The notes beneath the pieces are model-generated. The model was not told the origin of the DNA and made no database searches. It saw nothing but the letters and a program-made list of their open reading frames with translations. DNA of 64,000 nt from JBCBDX01 sp039815825 (lineage in GTDB: Bacteria > Pseudomonadota > Alphaproteobacteria > Rhizobiales > Rhizobiaceae), in assembly GCA_039815825.1 (NCBI GenBank), contig JBCBYO010000011.1, positions 29,365 through 93,364 of the forward strand, in the 5' to 3' direction. The translations under genes were made by a program, and so were the position numbers. The stretch's first letter is position 1; each line of letters starts with the position of its first letter. Positions 43,396 through 51,616 of the stretch are shown here, one piece after another.

Positions 43396-44925
43396 ATGTT
43401 TGAATCACTCCAGGACCGTCTTGGTTCGATATTTTCTGGCTTAACTGGCCGTGGCGCACTGTCTGAAAAAGACGTGTCTGCCGCGTTGCGCGAAGTGCGC
43501 CGGGCTTTGATCGAAGCCGATGTATCCCTGGAAGTCGTGCGCGGCTTTGTTGACCGGGTCCGTGAAAAAGCGGTTGGTGTTGAGGTTCTCAAGAGCGTGA
43601 AACCCGGCCAGATGGTCGTCAAGGTCGTCCATGACGAATTGGTTGAGACACTTGGATCTGACGCCGAGACCATCGATTTAAACGCTCCAGCACCCGTTTT
43701 CATCATGATGGTGGGTCTGCAAGGTTCGGGTAAAACGACGACATCCGCCAAGATCGCGACGCGCCTGACGCAGCGCGATGGCAAAAAAGTTTTGATGGCA
43801 TCGCTCGATACGCGTCGCCCCGCAGCGCAAGAACAGTTGCGCCAATTGGGCGAGCAAACTGGCGTGACCACCTTGCCAATCGTTGAAGGCCAGTCACCTG
43901 TCGAGATCGCCAATCGCGCCCATCAGGCGGGCAAGCTCGGTGGTTATGATGTCGTCATTCTTGATACGGCCGGTCGTACCCACATTGACGAACCGCTGAT
44001 GGTTGAGATGGCGGACATTCGTTCCGCCGCCAACCCGCATGAAGTTTTGCTGGTCGCTGACTCATTGACCGGTCAGGATGCGGTCAATCTTGCCAAAAGT
44101 TTTGACGAACGCGTTGGCGTTACCGGCATTGTCCTTACCCGTATGGATGGTGATGGACGCGGTGGTGCAGCGCTGTCCATGCGTGCGGCGACCGGCAAAC
44201 CGGTCAAGCTTGTCGGTGTTGGTGAAAAAATGGATGCGCTCGAGGAGTTTCACCCCAAGCGTATCGCTGACCGTATTTTGGGCATGGGCGATATTGTCTC
44301 GCTGGTTGAAAAGGCCGCTGAGACCATCGATCAGGAACAAGCCGCCGCCATGGCCAAGAAGATGGCTGAGGGCAAGTTCGACCTCAACGATCTTTCTGCG
44401 CAGCTTGGCCAAATGCAAAAGATGGGCGGCATGGGCGGCATTATGGGTCTGATGCCCGGCATGGGCAAAATGAAGGACCAGATGGCAGCCGCCGGATTGG
44501 ACGATTCTATGTTCAAGCGTCAGCAGGCCATCATTTCGTCCATGACCCCGCATGAACGTAGCCACCCTGAAGTCTTAAAGCACTCGCGCAAGAAACGCAT
44601 CGCGGCTGGTTCCGGCACCAATGCTGCAGAGATCAACAAGCTTTTGAAAATGCACCGCCAGATGGCCGACATGATGAAATCCATGAAGGGCAAAAAGGGT
44701 GGCGGCATGATGGGCAAGATGATGGGTGGCTTGGGCGGCAAGATGGGTATGCCGGGCGGCGGTATGCCCAATATGGAACCCAAGCAGTTGGAACAGATGG
44801 CCAAGCAAGCTGAGCAAATGGGCCTTGGCGGCCCCGGTGGCCCCAAACTGCCGGGCCTTGGTGGGCCAGGTCTGCCCGGTTTGGGTGGCCCAGGTTTGCC
44901 CGGTCTGCCAAAGGGCAAGAAATGA
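43396..44925 (+). CDS. ffh: Signal recognition particle protein Ffh
   Basis: SRP54 GTPase of 509 residues that binds signal sequences and 4.5S RNA. N domain MFESLQDRLGSIFSGLTGRG, G1 GLQGSGKTTTSAKIA (about residue 105), DTRRPAAQEQL, G3 DTAGRTHID, G4 TRMDGDGRGGAALS, then a methionine-rich M domain. The tail after about residue 435 is a long Gly/Met/Pro repeat (GGMPN, GLGGPGLPGL units). ATG 43396 has GGATGG upstream. An open extension to 43324 is unlike the family. The stop overlaps the next gene by four bases. Confidence 0.98.
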   Translation: MFESLQDRLGSIFSGLTGRGALSEKDVSAALREVRRALIEADVSLEVVRGFVDRVREKAVGVEVLKSVKPGQMVVKVVHDELVETLGSDAETIDLNAPAPVFIMMVGLQGSGKTTTSAKIATRLTQRDGKKVLMASLDTRRPAAQEQLRQLGEQTGVTTLPIVEGQSPVEIANRAHQAGKLGGYDVVILDTAGRTHIDEPLMVEMADIRSAANPHEVLLVADSLTGQDAVNLAKSFDERVGVTGIVLTRMDGDGRGGAALSMRAATGKPVKLVGVGEKMDALEEFHPKRIADRILGMGDIVSLVEKAAETIDQEQAAAMAKKMAEGKFDLNDLSAQLGQMQKMGGMGGIMGLMPGMGKMKDQMAAAGLDDSMFKRQQAIISSMTPHERSHPEVLKHSRKKRIAAGSGTNAAEINKLLKMHRQMADMMKSMKGKKGGGMMGKMMGGLGGKMGMPGGGMPNMEPKQLEQMAKQAEQMGLGGPGGPKLPGLGGPGLPGLGGPGLPGLPKGKK

Positions 44926-45272
44926 TGCTCTACTTTGCGAAATACGCCCGCACTGTCATCGTTCTTGTTACCGCTTTGGCGTTAATGCTGCCCGGGGCAC
45001 ATTATTTTTATCGGGCTGCTGAAGCTGCACCGATGAACATGCCTACCATGTTTCGTTGTGAGCCGGGGTCGCTGTGGCATCACTATTATACCGAGCCTTT
45101 CCCGTTTCCCGGCCTGCCGCACTATTGTTTGCGAGCGGAAGAAATCGGCCATGAAGTAGCGACCTGGGCTTCCGCCGTTGATGGCTCGCGCTTTATTGTT
45201 GTGTTGTTGTTGATCGTTGCTGCTTTGCACTTTGCGCACATGAGGCTTCAGACACGAGGCCCGGTCCAATGA
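44922..45272 (+). CDS. Hypothetical membrane protein after ffh
   Basis: I do not recognise this 116-residue protein. It has an N-terminal hydrophobic helix (about residues 9-31), a middle exported-looking region with two cysteines (FRCEPGSLWHHYYTEPFPFP and HYCLRAEE) and a C-terminal helix (about 89-106). It overlaps ffh (ATGA) and the following acetyltransferase gene (ATGA), so it is translated within the ffh operon. The cysteine pair might form a periplasmic disulfide. Confidence 0.75.
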   Translation: MMLYFAKYARTVIVLVTALALMLPGAHYFYRAAEAAPMNMPTMFRCEPGSLWHHYYTEPFPFPGLPHYCLRAEEIGHEVATWASAVDGSRFIVVLLLIVAALHFAHMRLQTRGPVQ

Positions 45273-45823
45273 CGTCTGTAACAGTCAATATCCCTGTTCT
45301 AGAAACCGAGCGTCTGATTTTGCGGTCGCTTCGCGTTGATGATCTCGACGGTTTTTTCTCAATCTATGCCGATGCAGATCATGCTCGTTTTATAAGTCGC
45401 GTACCTGATCGGGCAAAAGCCTTTGATAAGATGTCTAGCTTAATGGGGCATTGGATTTTGCGCGGTTACGGCCGTTTTGCTGTTGAAGAAAAGTCAACGC
45501 GCAGGTTCATTGGCCATGTGGGTGCAAGCCATTTGGATGATGCTAAAGAGCCGGAGCTGAACTACTCGTTCGTGCCGGAAGCCGGTGGGCGCGGCTTGGC
45601 AACAGAAGCGTGTATTGCAGCACTGCGCTACCTTTATGAAGCCCATGGCTGGCAAACCGCGATCAGCGAAATCAGCACTCAGAACGAGAAATCACGTGCG
45701 CTCGCGCAACGTATGGGAGCGGCTAAGGTAAGCGAACGTGATGCGGGTGAGTTTGGCACGCTAGAAATATGGCGGCATCTGCCACCCGAAGAGTTTCTTC
45801 AGTATTGTGAGGTGGCGGCATGA
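45269..45823 (+). CDS. GNAT acetyltransferase (RimJ/RimL type), first of a tandem pair
   Basis: Acetyl-CoA-dependent N-acetyltransferase of 184 residues of the Acetyltransf_3 (RimJ/RimL) group. It starts TVNIPVLETERLILRSLRVDD, with acetyl-CoA loop EAGGRGLATEACIAALRYL and the late NEKSRALAQRMGAAKV. The N-terminal twelve residues are nearly identical to those of the next gene, so the two look like a local duplication. It overlaps both neighbours by four bases. Substrate unknown. Confidence 0.9.
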   Translation: MTSVTVNIPVLETERLILRSLRVDDLDGFFSIYADADHARFISRVPDRAKAFDKMSSLMGHWILRGYGRFAVEEKSTRRFIGHVGASHLDDAKEPELNYSFVPEAGGRGLATEACIAALRYLYEAHGWQTAISEISTQNEKSRALAQRMGAAKVSERDAGEFGTLEIWRHLPPEEFLQYCEVAA

Positions 45824-46362
45824 GTTTTGTTACGGTGAACATCCCAGTTCTGGAAACCGAGCGCTTGGTCCTGCGCGGTTTTGAGGAAAAGGATCTGGAC
45901 GCCTATGCAGCCATCCGTGCGGATGCTGATGTGGCTACATTTGTTGGCGGTCCGATGCCGCGCTACCTAGTTTGGCGTTCAATGACATCGTTTGTGGGCC
46001 AGTGGGCTTGGCGCGGCTTTTCCTTCTTTTGTGTTGAGGAAAAGGCGTCTGGCCAATGCATTGGCAGTGTTGGCCCCTATTGCCCGGATGGATGGCCTGA
46101 ACCGGAAGTCGGCTGGACATTAGCAAAATCAGCACACGGCAAGGGCTATGCGACGGAAGCGGGGCGTGCGGTGCTCACCTTTGCCTATAAGGAATTGGGC
46201 TGGACAACGGCGATCAGCGTGATTGATCCGGCTAACCGCGCCTCACAGCGTGTTGCGGAGAAGCTTGGCGCTCATAAAGAACAAACCGATGTCTCCATAT
46301 GGGACTTTTCGGCAGATATTTGGCGGCATTTGCCGCCAGACGATTTTTTCAAATCGAACTGA
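45820..46362 (+). CDS. GNAT acetyltransferase (RimJ/RimL type), second of a tandem pair
   Basis: Paralogue of the preceding gene, 180 residues: VTVNIPVLETERLVLRGF at the start, acetyl-CoA loop KSAHGKGYATEAGRAVLTFA, and NRASQRVAEKLGA. The acceptor-binding region differs (VGGPMPRYLVWRSMTSFVGQ), so substrates may have diverged. RimJ/RimL-type enzymes can acetylate ribosomal proteins or small molecules. Its location 31 bases before rpsP is suggestive but not proof. Confidence 0.9.
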   Translation: MSFVTVNIPVLETERLVLRGFEEKDLDAYAAIRADADVATFVGGPMPRYLVWRSMTSFVGQWAWRGFSFFCVEEKASGQCIGSVGPYCPDGWPEPEVGWTLAKSAHGKGYATEAGRAVLTFAYKELGWTTAISVIDPANRASQRVAEKLGAHKEQTDVSIWDFSADIWRHLPPDDFFKSN

Positions 46363-46393
46363 CAACCATCATTGAAATACAAAGGACAAAAAG

Positions 46394-46822
46394 ATGGCTC
46401 TAAAACTTCGCCTTTCACGTGGCGGCTCCAAAAAACGCCCATATTATCACATCGTTGTTGCTGATGTGCGCATGCCGCGCGACGGTCGTTTCATCGAGCG
46501 CGTTGGCAAATGGAACCCAATGCTTCCAAAAGATGGTGCGCGTGTTGAACTGAACGAAGAGCGTATCCGTCATTGGCTCGCCAATGGCGCCAAGCCAACA
46601 GACCGCGTACTGCGCTTCCTGTCTGACGCCGGTATTATGGAGCGCCCAGCACGCAACAACCCGAAGAAAGCACTGCCGGGTAAAAAGGCGCAGGAGCGTA
46701 TTGAAGAACAGAAAATGAAGGAAGAAGAAGCGCGTTTGGCGGCTGAAGAAGCTGCGGCAGCTGAAGCTGAAGCAGCAGCTGCAGAAGCCGAAGCGCCGGC
46801 TGAAGAAGCCGCTTCCGAATAA
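46394..46822 (+). CDS. rpsP: 30S ribosomal protein S16
   Basis: Ribosomal protein S16, 142 residues. The core is standard (LSRGGSKKRPYYHIVVADVR, GRFIERVGKWNPM, RIRHWLANGAKPTDRV). After about residue 95 comes a charged extension with repeats of Ala and Glu (EEARLAAEEAAAAEAEAAAA), longer than in most bacteria but seen in alphaproteobacteria. AAAGGA precedes the ATG. It is normally followed by rimM, but here rimM-trmD-rplS lie 14 kb away. Confidence 0.98.
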   Translation: MALKLRLSRGGSKKRPYYHIVVADVRMPRDGRFIERVGKWNPMLPKDGARVELNEERIRHWLANGAKPTDRVLRFLSDAGIMERPARNNPKKALPGKKAQERIEEQKMKEEEARLAAEEAAAAEAEAAAAEAEAPAEEAASE

Positions 46823-46868
46823 AGAAACCGCGCCGCGCAATCGGCTCCATTGCTTTGCCTGAGCGGTG

Positions 46869-46908
46869 GACAAGGTAGACGAAGTTACATTTGTTAACCT
46901 TGTCTTTT
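46869..46908 (+). terminator. Possible terminator after rpsP
   Basis: GACAAGGT (46869-46876) and ACCTTGTC (46897-46904) form a perfect eight-base stem with a 20-base loop, followed by TTTTCC. The loop is long, so this is only a possible terminator between rpsP and the Omp19-type gene. Confidence 0.35.
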
Positions 46909-46984
46909 CCTTCTTTGGCCTTTTTATGGGGGCAGAAGGGCACAAAGGCGAAGCAGTGGACGGCTGCGCGGATGGGAGAAATCT

Positions 46985-47590
46985 ATGCTTTTCAACCGTG
47001 GAACGGGTTTGGTTTTAGCAAGTGTGGCCACGATTTTCGTGAGTGGTTGCACAAGTTCGCGTTTGGGTGCGATCGATACGGTTCAGCCGGCTCCGGTTAA
47101 CCCTGCGCCAGCCGGTGTTGTGCAAAGCGGTCAATTGCCGCCGCCAACGCCAGCGATTGGGACTGCGCCTGCCGGGGCTTCAGATGGTTCTGCTTTTCCG
47201 CAGGCCCCGCAAACATCAACGGACGTTGTGACAACCGGTGACGGCGGAACAACAATATCGACGGATACAACGACGCAAACCTCGCCAAGCGTCACACAAT
47301 CAACGGCGGCGCCGTTGACGCGTGAATCAATGGGCGGTGTTTGGACAGCGACAACGGCAGGCACATCATGCCGAATTGCGACGTCGTTGACGCGCGGTGG
47401 CAGCGATTTTCGTGCCGCATCGCTGGGTTGTGATGGCGAACTGGCTGACATTGGTTTCTGGAACTTGAATGGCACCCAAGTCATTTTGAAAGACAGATCC
47501 GGTAACCAGGTCGCGACATTGTTCGCATCGGGCACAAATCAATTTAATGGTCAAACGAGCGGCGGCCGCGCCGTGTCCTTGGCGCGCTAA
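46985..47590 (+). CDS. omp19: Outer-membrane lipoprotein, Omp19 / AprI-Inh type
   Basis: Lipoprotein of 201 residues. The signal peptide ends in the lipobox VSGC (about residues 18-21) followed by TSSRLG. A Pro/Ala/Thr-rich linker (about 30-110) precedes a C-terminal AprI/Inh-like beta-barrel (GGVWTATTAGTSCRIATSLT to FNGQTSGGRAVSLAR) with a cysteine pair. It aligns by eye with Brucella Omp19, which shares CxSSRLG, the PVNxxPAG linker start, SCKIAT and DGQTTGGQAV. Brucella Omp19 has protease-inhibitor activity. The same role here is inference. Confidence 0.9.
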   Translation: MLFNRGTGLVLASVATIFVSGCTSSRLGAIDTVQPAPVNPAPAGVVQSGQLPPPTPAIGTAPAGASDGSAFPQAPQTSTDVVTTGDGGTTISTDTTTQTSPSVTQSTAAPLTRESMGGVWTATTAGTSCRIATSLTRGGSDFRAASLGCDGELADIGFWNLNGTQVILKDRSGNQVATLFASGTNQFNGQTSGGRAVSLAR

Positions 47591-47611
47591 AAACCGCGGG
47601 GTCCGCCGGGT

Positions 47612-48757
47612 ATGCCTGATCGGATTATGCCCGGCGACAGCGTTGCTTCTCGCTATAGCGAGATCGCAGAAGAAGGCGTTATTGAACGTGATGCCGCGCA
47701 AGAGGTCATTGTCGGCCAGCTCGATGCGCTCAATTCGGCAATCGCTAATCGTCGTCTTGCATCTAAAAGTTCGTCGCTGGGTTGGCTGTTTGCACGTAAA
47801 AGGCGCGATGAAGATATCGTAAAAGGCCTTTACATCGTCGGCTCGGTGGGTCGCGGCAAGACCATGTTGATGGACTTTTTCTATCGCGCTTGCCCGGCCA
47901 AGCGAAAACGTCGCTGTCACTTTCATGAGTTTATGGCCGATGTGCACGACCGGATTGGTGCGCATCGCAAGGCTGTTAAAGAGGGCACAGCCAAGGGCGA
48001 TGACCCCATTCCGCCCGTTGCCAATGCGTTGGCTGAAGAGGCTTACGTTCTGTGTTTTGATGAGTTTGCGGTTACCGATATTGCCGATGCAATGATCTTG
48101 TCGCGCCTGTTTACGGCGCTTTTCGAGGCGGGCGTCGTCTTGGTTGCCACTTCGAATGTAGAGCCGGATTTGCTCTATAAGGATGGGTTGAACCGCTCGC
48201 TCTTCTTGCCGTTTGTCGACCTTCTCAAACGCTATGTGACGGTTACCAGCTTGGATGCTCAGCGTGATTATCGACAAGGTCGGTTGTCGTCGGCCAACCG
48301 CTATCTGACACCGCTCAGCCTGAAAACGACCACCCAAATGAACGCCATCTGGGCCCAACTGACGGCCGGTATGGTGGATGTGCCGACATCAATCGAGGTC
48401 AGCGGCCGGACAATCCCGGTTTCGCACGCTGCACGCGACGTGGCGCGGTTTTCATTTGATGAATTGTGCCGGCAACCGCTGGGTGCGCGTGATTACCTGG
48501 CCATTTCAAAGCGTTTCGGTACGCTTATGATCGATGATGTGCCGATCATGGCTGAAGGCGACCGCAATCAGGCCAAACGGTTCATCAATCTCATCGATAC
48601 GCTGTATGACGGGCAGGTAATGCTTTTTATGTCTGCTCAGGCTCAGCCGGATGATCTCTACCAGGCTCATAGTGGTACCGAAGTCTTTGAATTTTCGCGC
48701 ACAGCATCCCGACTTGTTGAAATGCGCTCAGACGATTGGTTGGGACGGCCTTCGTGA
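47612..48757 (+). CDS. zapE: Cell division ATPase ZapE (AFG1 family)
   Basis: AAA-type ATPase of 381 residues of the AFG1/ZapE family, which in E. coli contacts FtsZ at the division ring. Walker A is VGSVGRGKTMLMD (about residue 78), Walker B LCFDEFAVTDIADAM (about 148), and the sensor region LVATSNVEPDLLYKDGLNR is typical. It follows the Omp19-type gene and precedes mdh, a neighbourhood I recall from Brucella and rhizobia. Its stop overlaps the next ATG by one base. Confidence 0.95.
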   Translation: MPDRIMPGDSVASRYSEIAEEGVIERDAAQEVIVGQLDALNSAIANRRLASKSSSLGWLFARKRRDEDIVKGLYIVGSVGRGKTMLMDFFYRACPAKRKRRCHFHEFMADVHDRIGAHRKAVKEGTAKGDDPIPPVANALAEEAYVLCFDEFAVTDIADAMILSRLFTALFEAGVVLVATSNVEPDLLYKDGLNRSLFLPFVDLLKRYVTVTSLDAQRDYRQGRLSSANRYLTPLSLKTTTQMNAIWAQLTAGMVDVPTSIEVSGRTIPVSHAARDVARFSFDELCRQPLGARDYLAISKRFGTLMIDDVPIMAEGDRNQAKRFINLIDTLYDGQVMLFMSAQAQPDDLYQAHSGTEVFEFSRTASRLVEMRSDDWLGRPS

Positions 48758-49143
48758 TGAGAATTGCCACTGTTACCCTTGTCGTGCCGGACTATGACGA
48801 AGGCATTGCGTTTTATTGCGGCGCAATGGGTTTTGAACTTCTGGAAGATACGCCGCTTGGCGGAGGAAAAAGATGGGTGCGTATTGCACCCCCTGACGCC
48901 GAAACGGCTCTTTTGTTGGCTGAGGCGAGTACGCCAGCGCAGGTTGCGGCGATTGGTAATCAAACTGGTGGCCGCGTTGCGTTTTTTCTCAACACCGACA
49001 ACTTCGATCGGGATTTCACTGCTTTTAAGGACTCCGGCATAGAGTTTTTGGAACCGCCAAGAACCGAAAGTTACGGCACGGTTGCCGTCTTTCGAGACCC
49101 GTTTGGAAACCACTGGGATTTGATTGAACTGGTCGACGACTGA
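48757..49143 (+). CDS. VOC-family (glyoxalase-like) protein
   Basis: Vicinal-oxygen-chelate fold protein of 128 residues: TLVVPDYDEGIAFYCGAMGF at the start and YGTVAVFRDPFGNHWDLIEL at the end, the paired beta-alpha-beta-beta-beta modules. Possible metal ligands include the late Glu of LIEL. Members include glyoxalase I, dioxygenases and antibiotic-binding proteins. The function here is not determinable. ATG 48757 overlaps the zapE stop (TGATG), so an upstream start at 48736 is not needed. Confidence 0.88.
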   Translation: MRIATVTLVVPDYDEGIAFYCGAMGFELLEDTPLGGGKRWVRIAPPDAETALLLAEASTPAQVAAIGNQTGGRVAFFLNTDNFDRDFTAFKDSGIEFLEPPRTESYGTVAVFRDPFGNHWDLIELVDD

Positions 49144-49238
49144 GAAATTCGTAACGCCTTCAGCTTCTGATTTTTGCAAAAAACACCTGTCACTACGTGG
49201 CAGTGATCATATCGAATTACGTCTTCTAGACTAACAAA

Positions 49239-49254
49239 TTGACGTAAACGTCAA
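49239..49254. promoter_or_regulatory. Palindrome upstream of mdh (possible MerR-type operator)
   Basis: TTGACGTAAACGTCAA: seven-base arms TTGACGT/ACGTCAA around AA, a perfect inverted repeat 161 bases before the mdh start. The ACGT half sites resemble operators I recall for MerR-family LiuR-type regulators of branched-chain amino-acid breakdown. The left arm also looks like a -35 box. Confidence 0.5.
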
Positions 49255-49318
49255 AATAAATTGGGCTAAGTTATTGTAATTTATAGAAGTGAAAATTCTG
49301 GTTGATTTTCATCGATAT

Positions 49319-49348
49319 GTGAGTCACTCACCGACCACAAAATGTGGT
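49319..49348. promoter_or_regulatory. Two further palindromes in the mdh leader
   Basis: GTGAGTCACTCAC (49319-49331) is a perfect 13-base palindrome with central C. ACCACA-AAA-TGTGGT (49334-49348) is a six-base stem with a three-base loop. Both lie between the 49239 palindrome and the mdh start. They may be operator or mRNA leader structures. Confidence 0.4.
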
Positions 49349-49414
49349 TGGATACATGCGCGAAGGAGCGCGCCCAATCGCATTCCCGCATAGTTGAATT
49401 TTGGACGGTAATTC

Positions 49415-50377
49415 ATGGCACGCAATAAAATCGCACTTATCGGCTCCGGTATGATCGGAGGCACATTGGCTCATATGATCGGCTTGAAGGAACTCGGCGA
49501 CGTCGTGCTTTTCGACATCGCAGAAGGTACGCCGCAAGGTAAAGGGCTCGACATGGCGCAGTCGTCGCCAGTGGACGGGTTTGATACCGCCTATGTGGGC
49601 GCCAATTCTTATGAGGCGATCGAAGGTGCCGACGTATGTATCGTCACAGCCGGCGTACCGCGCAAACCGGGCATGAGCCGCGACGATCTTCTCGGCATTA
49701 ATTTGAACGTGATGGAACAGGTTGGTGCCGGCATTGCCAAATATGCGCCAAATGCATTTGTCATCTGCATCACCAATCCGCTCGACGCGATGGTCTGGGC
49801 GCTGCAAAAGTTCTCGGGTCTGCCGAAAGAAAAGGTTTGCGGCATGGCTGGTGTACTGGATAGCGCCCGCTTCCGCTACTTCCTTGCAGATGAATTCAAA
49901 GTGTCGGTTGAAGACGTGACCGCGTTCGTTCTTGGCGGCCATGGTGACACGATGGTGCCACTTACGCGCTATTCAACTGTTGCCGGCATTCCACTTCCTG
50001 ACCTTGTGAAAATGGGTTGGACAACGAAAGAAAAGCTCGACGCCATTGTTCAACGTACCCGGGACGGCGGTGCGGAGATTGTCGGCCTTTTGAAAACCGG
50101 TTCTGCTTATTATGCGCCGGCCTCATCGGCGATCGCCATGGCTGAAGCTTATTTGAAAGACAAGAAGCGGGTTCTGCCATGCGCGGCGCACCTTGATGGC
50201 CAGTATGGTGTCAAAGACATGTATGTTGGCGTACCGACGATTATCGGCGCGGGCGGTGTGGAGCGCGTCATCGAAATCGACATGAACAAAACTGAACAGA
50301 AAATGTTCGACAAGTCGGTCGATGCGGTCGCGGGCCTTTGTGAAGCCTGTATCGGCATTCAACCAACGCTCAAATAA
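49415..50377 (+). CDS. mdh: Malate dehydrogenase
   Basis: LDH-type NAD-dependent malate dehydrogenase of 320 residues, oxidising malate to oxaloacetate. NAD fold IGSGMIGGTLAHM (residues 9-21), substrate-binding RKPGMSRDDL, ITNPLDAMVW, SARFRYFLA and the catalytic His in VLGGHGDTMVPLTRYSTVAG (about residue 175). It is the first gene of the TCA block mdh-sucC-sucD-sucA-sucB-lpdA, behind a 271-base leader (49144-49414) with several palindromes. Confidence 0.98.
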   Translation: MARNKIALIGSGMIGGTLAHMIGLKELGDVVLFDIAEGTPQGKGLDMAQSSPVDGFDTAYVGANSYEAIEGADVCIVTAGVPRKPGMSRDDLLGINLNVMEQVGAGIAKYAPNAFVICITNPLDAMVWALQKFSGLPKEKVCGMAGVLDSARFRYFLADEFKVSVEDVTAFVLGGHGDTMVPLTRYSTVAGIPLPDLVKMGWTTKEKLDAIVQRTRDGGAEIVGLLKTGSAYYAPASSAIAMAEAYLKDKKRVLPCAAHLDGQYGVKDMYVGVPTIIGAGGVERVIEIDMNKTEQKMFDKSVDAVAGLCEACIGIQPTLK

Positions 50378-50414
50378 TTTGAACGAAACCAGATGACATG
50401 ATCGGGATCATCCT

Positions 50415-51611
50415 ATGAACATTCATGAGTATCAGGCCAAGCGCCTGTTGCATTCCTACGGCGCACCTGTTGCAGGTGGTGTGGCGGTTTACTCAGTTGA
50501 GCAGGCCGAAGAGTGGGCGAAAAAATTACCTGGGCCGCTTTACGTGGTCAAAAGCCAAATCCACGCTGGTGGTCGCGGCAAAGGCAAGTTTAAAGAACTT
50601 GGTGAAGATGCCAAAGGCGGCGTGCGCCTTGCTAAATCCATTGAGGAAGTTGTTGAGAACGTCAAAGAGATGCTCGGCAACACGCTGGTAACGAAACAGA
50701 CCGGACCGGCAGGCAAACAGGTCAATCGTCTTTATATCGAAGATGGTGCCGATATTGATCGCGAGCTTTACTGCTCATTGTTGATTGATAGATCTACTGG
50801 CCGTCCCGCCTTTGTGGTTTCCACTGAGGGCGGCATGGATATTGAGGCAGTGGCGGAAGAGACACCGGAGAAAATTCTGACCCGGCCGATTGATCCCGCC
50901 AAGGGCATGACAAAGACCGACATTAACGCCATCGCCAAGGCGTTGGAGTTGAAAGGCGATGCCAAAAAGGATGCCGACGAACTCTTCCCGATCCTCTATC
51001 AGGCGTTCACTGAAAAGGACATGAGCCTTCTGGAAATCAACCCGTTGATCGTCATGGAAAATGGTCGTTTGCGGGTGCTGGACGCCAAAGTTTCCTTTGA
51101 TGGCAACTCCCTGTTCCGTCATCCAGACATAATGGAGTTGCGGGACGAGACAGAAGAAGACGAGAAGGAAATCGAAGCTTCCAAGCACGATTTGGCCTAT
51201 GTGGCGCTCGATGGCGATATTGGCTGCATGGTCAATGGTGCCGGCCTTGCCATGGCGACGATGGATATCATCAAGCTCTACGGCTCCGAGCCAGCCAACT
51301 TTCTTGATGTGGGCGGTGGTGCATCGAAAGAAAAAGTCACAGCTGCGTTCAAGATCATCACTGCGGATCCAAACGTCAAAGGCATTCTGGTCAACATCTT
51401 CGGCGGCATTATGCGCTGTGATGTTATCGCCGAGGGCGTTGTCGCGGCGGTCAAAGAAGTGGGCCTGAAAGTGCCGCTTGTTGTGCGCCTTGAAGGCACC
51501 AACGTCGACATCGGCAAGGACATCATCAACAATTCCGGCCTCGACGTCATCGCGGCTGACGATCTGGACGACGCTGCGCAGAAAATTGTGGCTGCGGTGA
51601 AGGGGAACTGA
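50415..51611 (+). CDS. sucC: Succinate-CoA ligase, beta subunit
   Basis: ADP-forming succinyl-CoA synthetase beta subunit, 398 residues. ATP-grasp domain starts MNIHEYQAKRLLHSYGAPVA, with KSQIHAGGRGKGKFKELG. The C-terminal CoA-ligase domain has VNIFGGIMRCDVIAEGVV and GTNVDIGKDI. It pairs with SucD, encoded five bases downstream, to make ATP from succinyl-CoA. It lies 37 bases after mdh. Confidence 0.98.
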   Translation: MNIHEYQAKRLLHSYGAPVAGGVAVYSVEQAEEWAKKLPGPLYVVKSQIHAGGRGKGKFKELGEDAKGGVRLAKSIEEVVENVKEMLGNTLVTKQTGPAGKQVNRLYIEDGADIDRELYCSLLIDRSTGRPAFVVSTEGGMDIEAVAEETPEKILTRPIDPAKGMTKTDINAIAKALELKGDAKKDADELFPILYQAFTEKDMSLLEINPLIVMENGRLRVLDAKVSFDGNSLFRHPDIMELRDETEEDEKEIEASKHDLAYVALDGDIGCMVNGAGLAMATMDIIKLYGSEPANFLDVGGGASKEKVTAAFKIITADPNVKGILVNIFGGIMRCDVIAEGVVAAVKEVGLKVPLVVRLEGTNVDIGKDIINNSGLDVIAADDLDDAAQKIVAAVKGN

Positions 51612-51616
51612 GTTTA

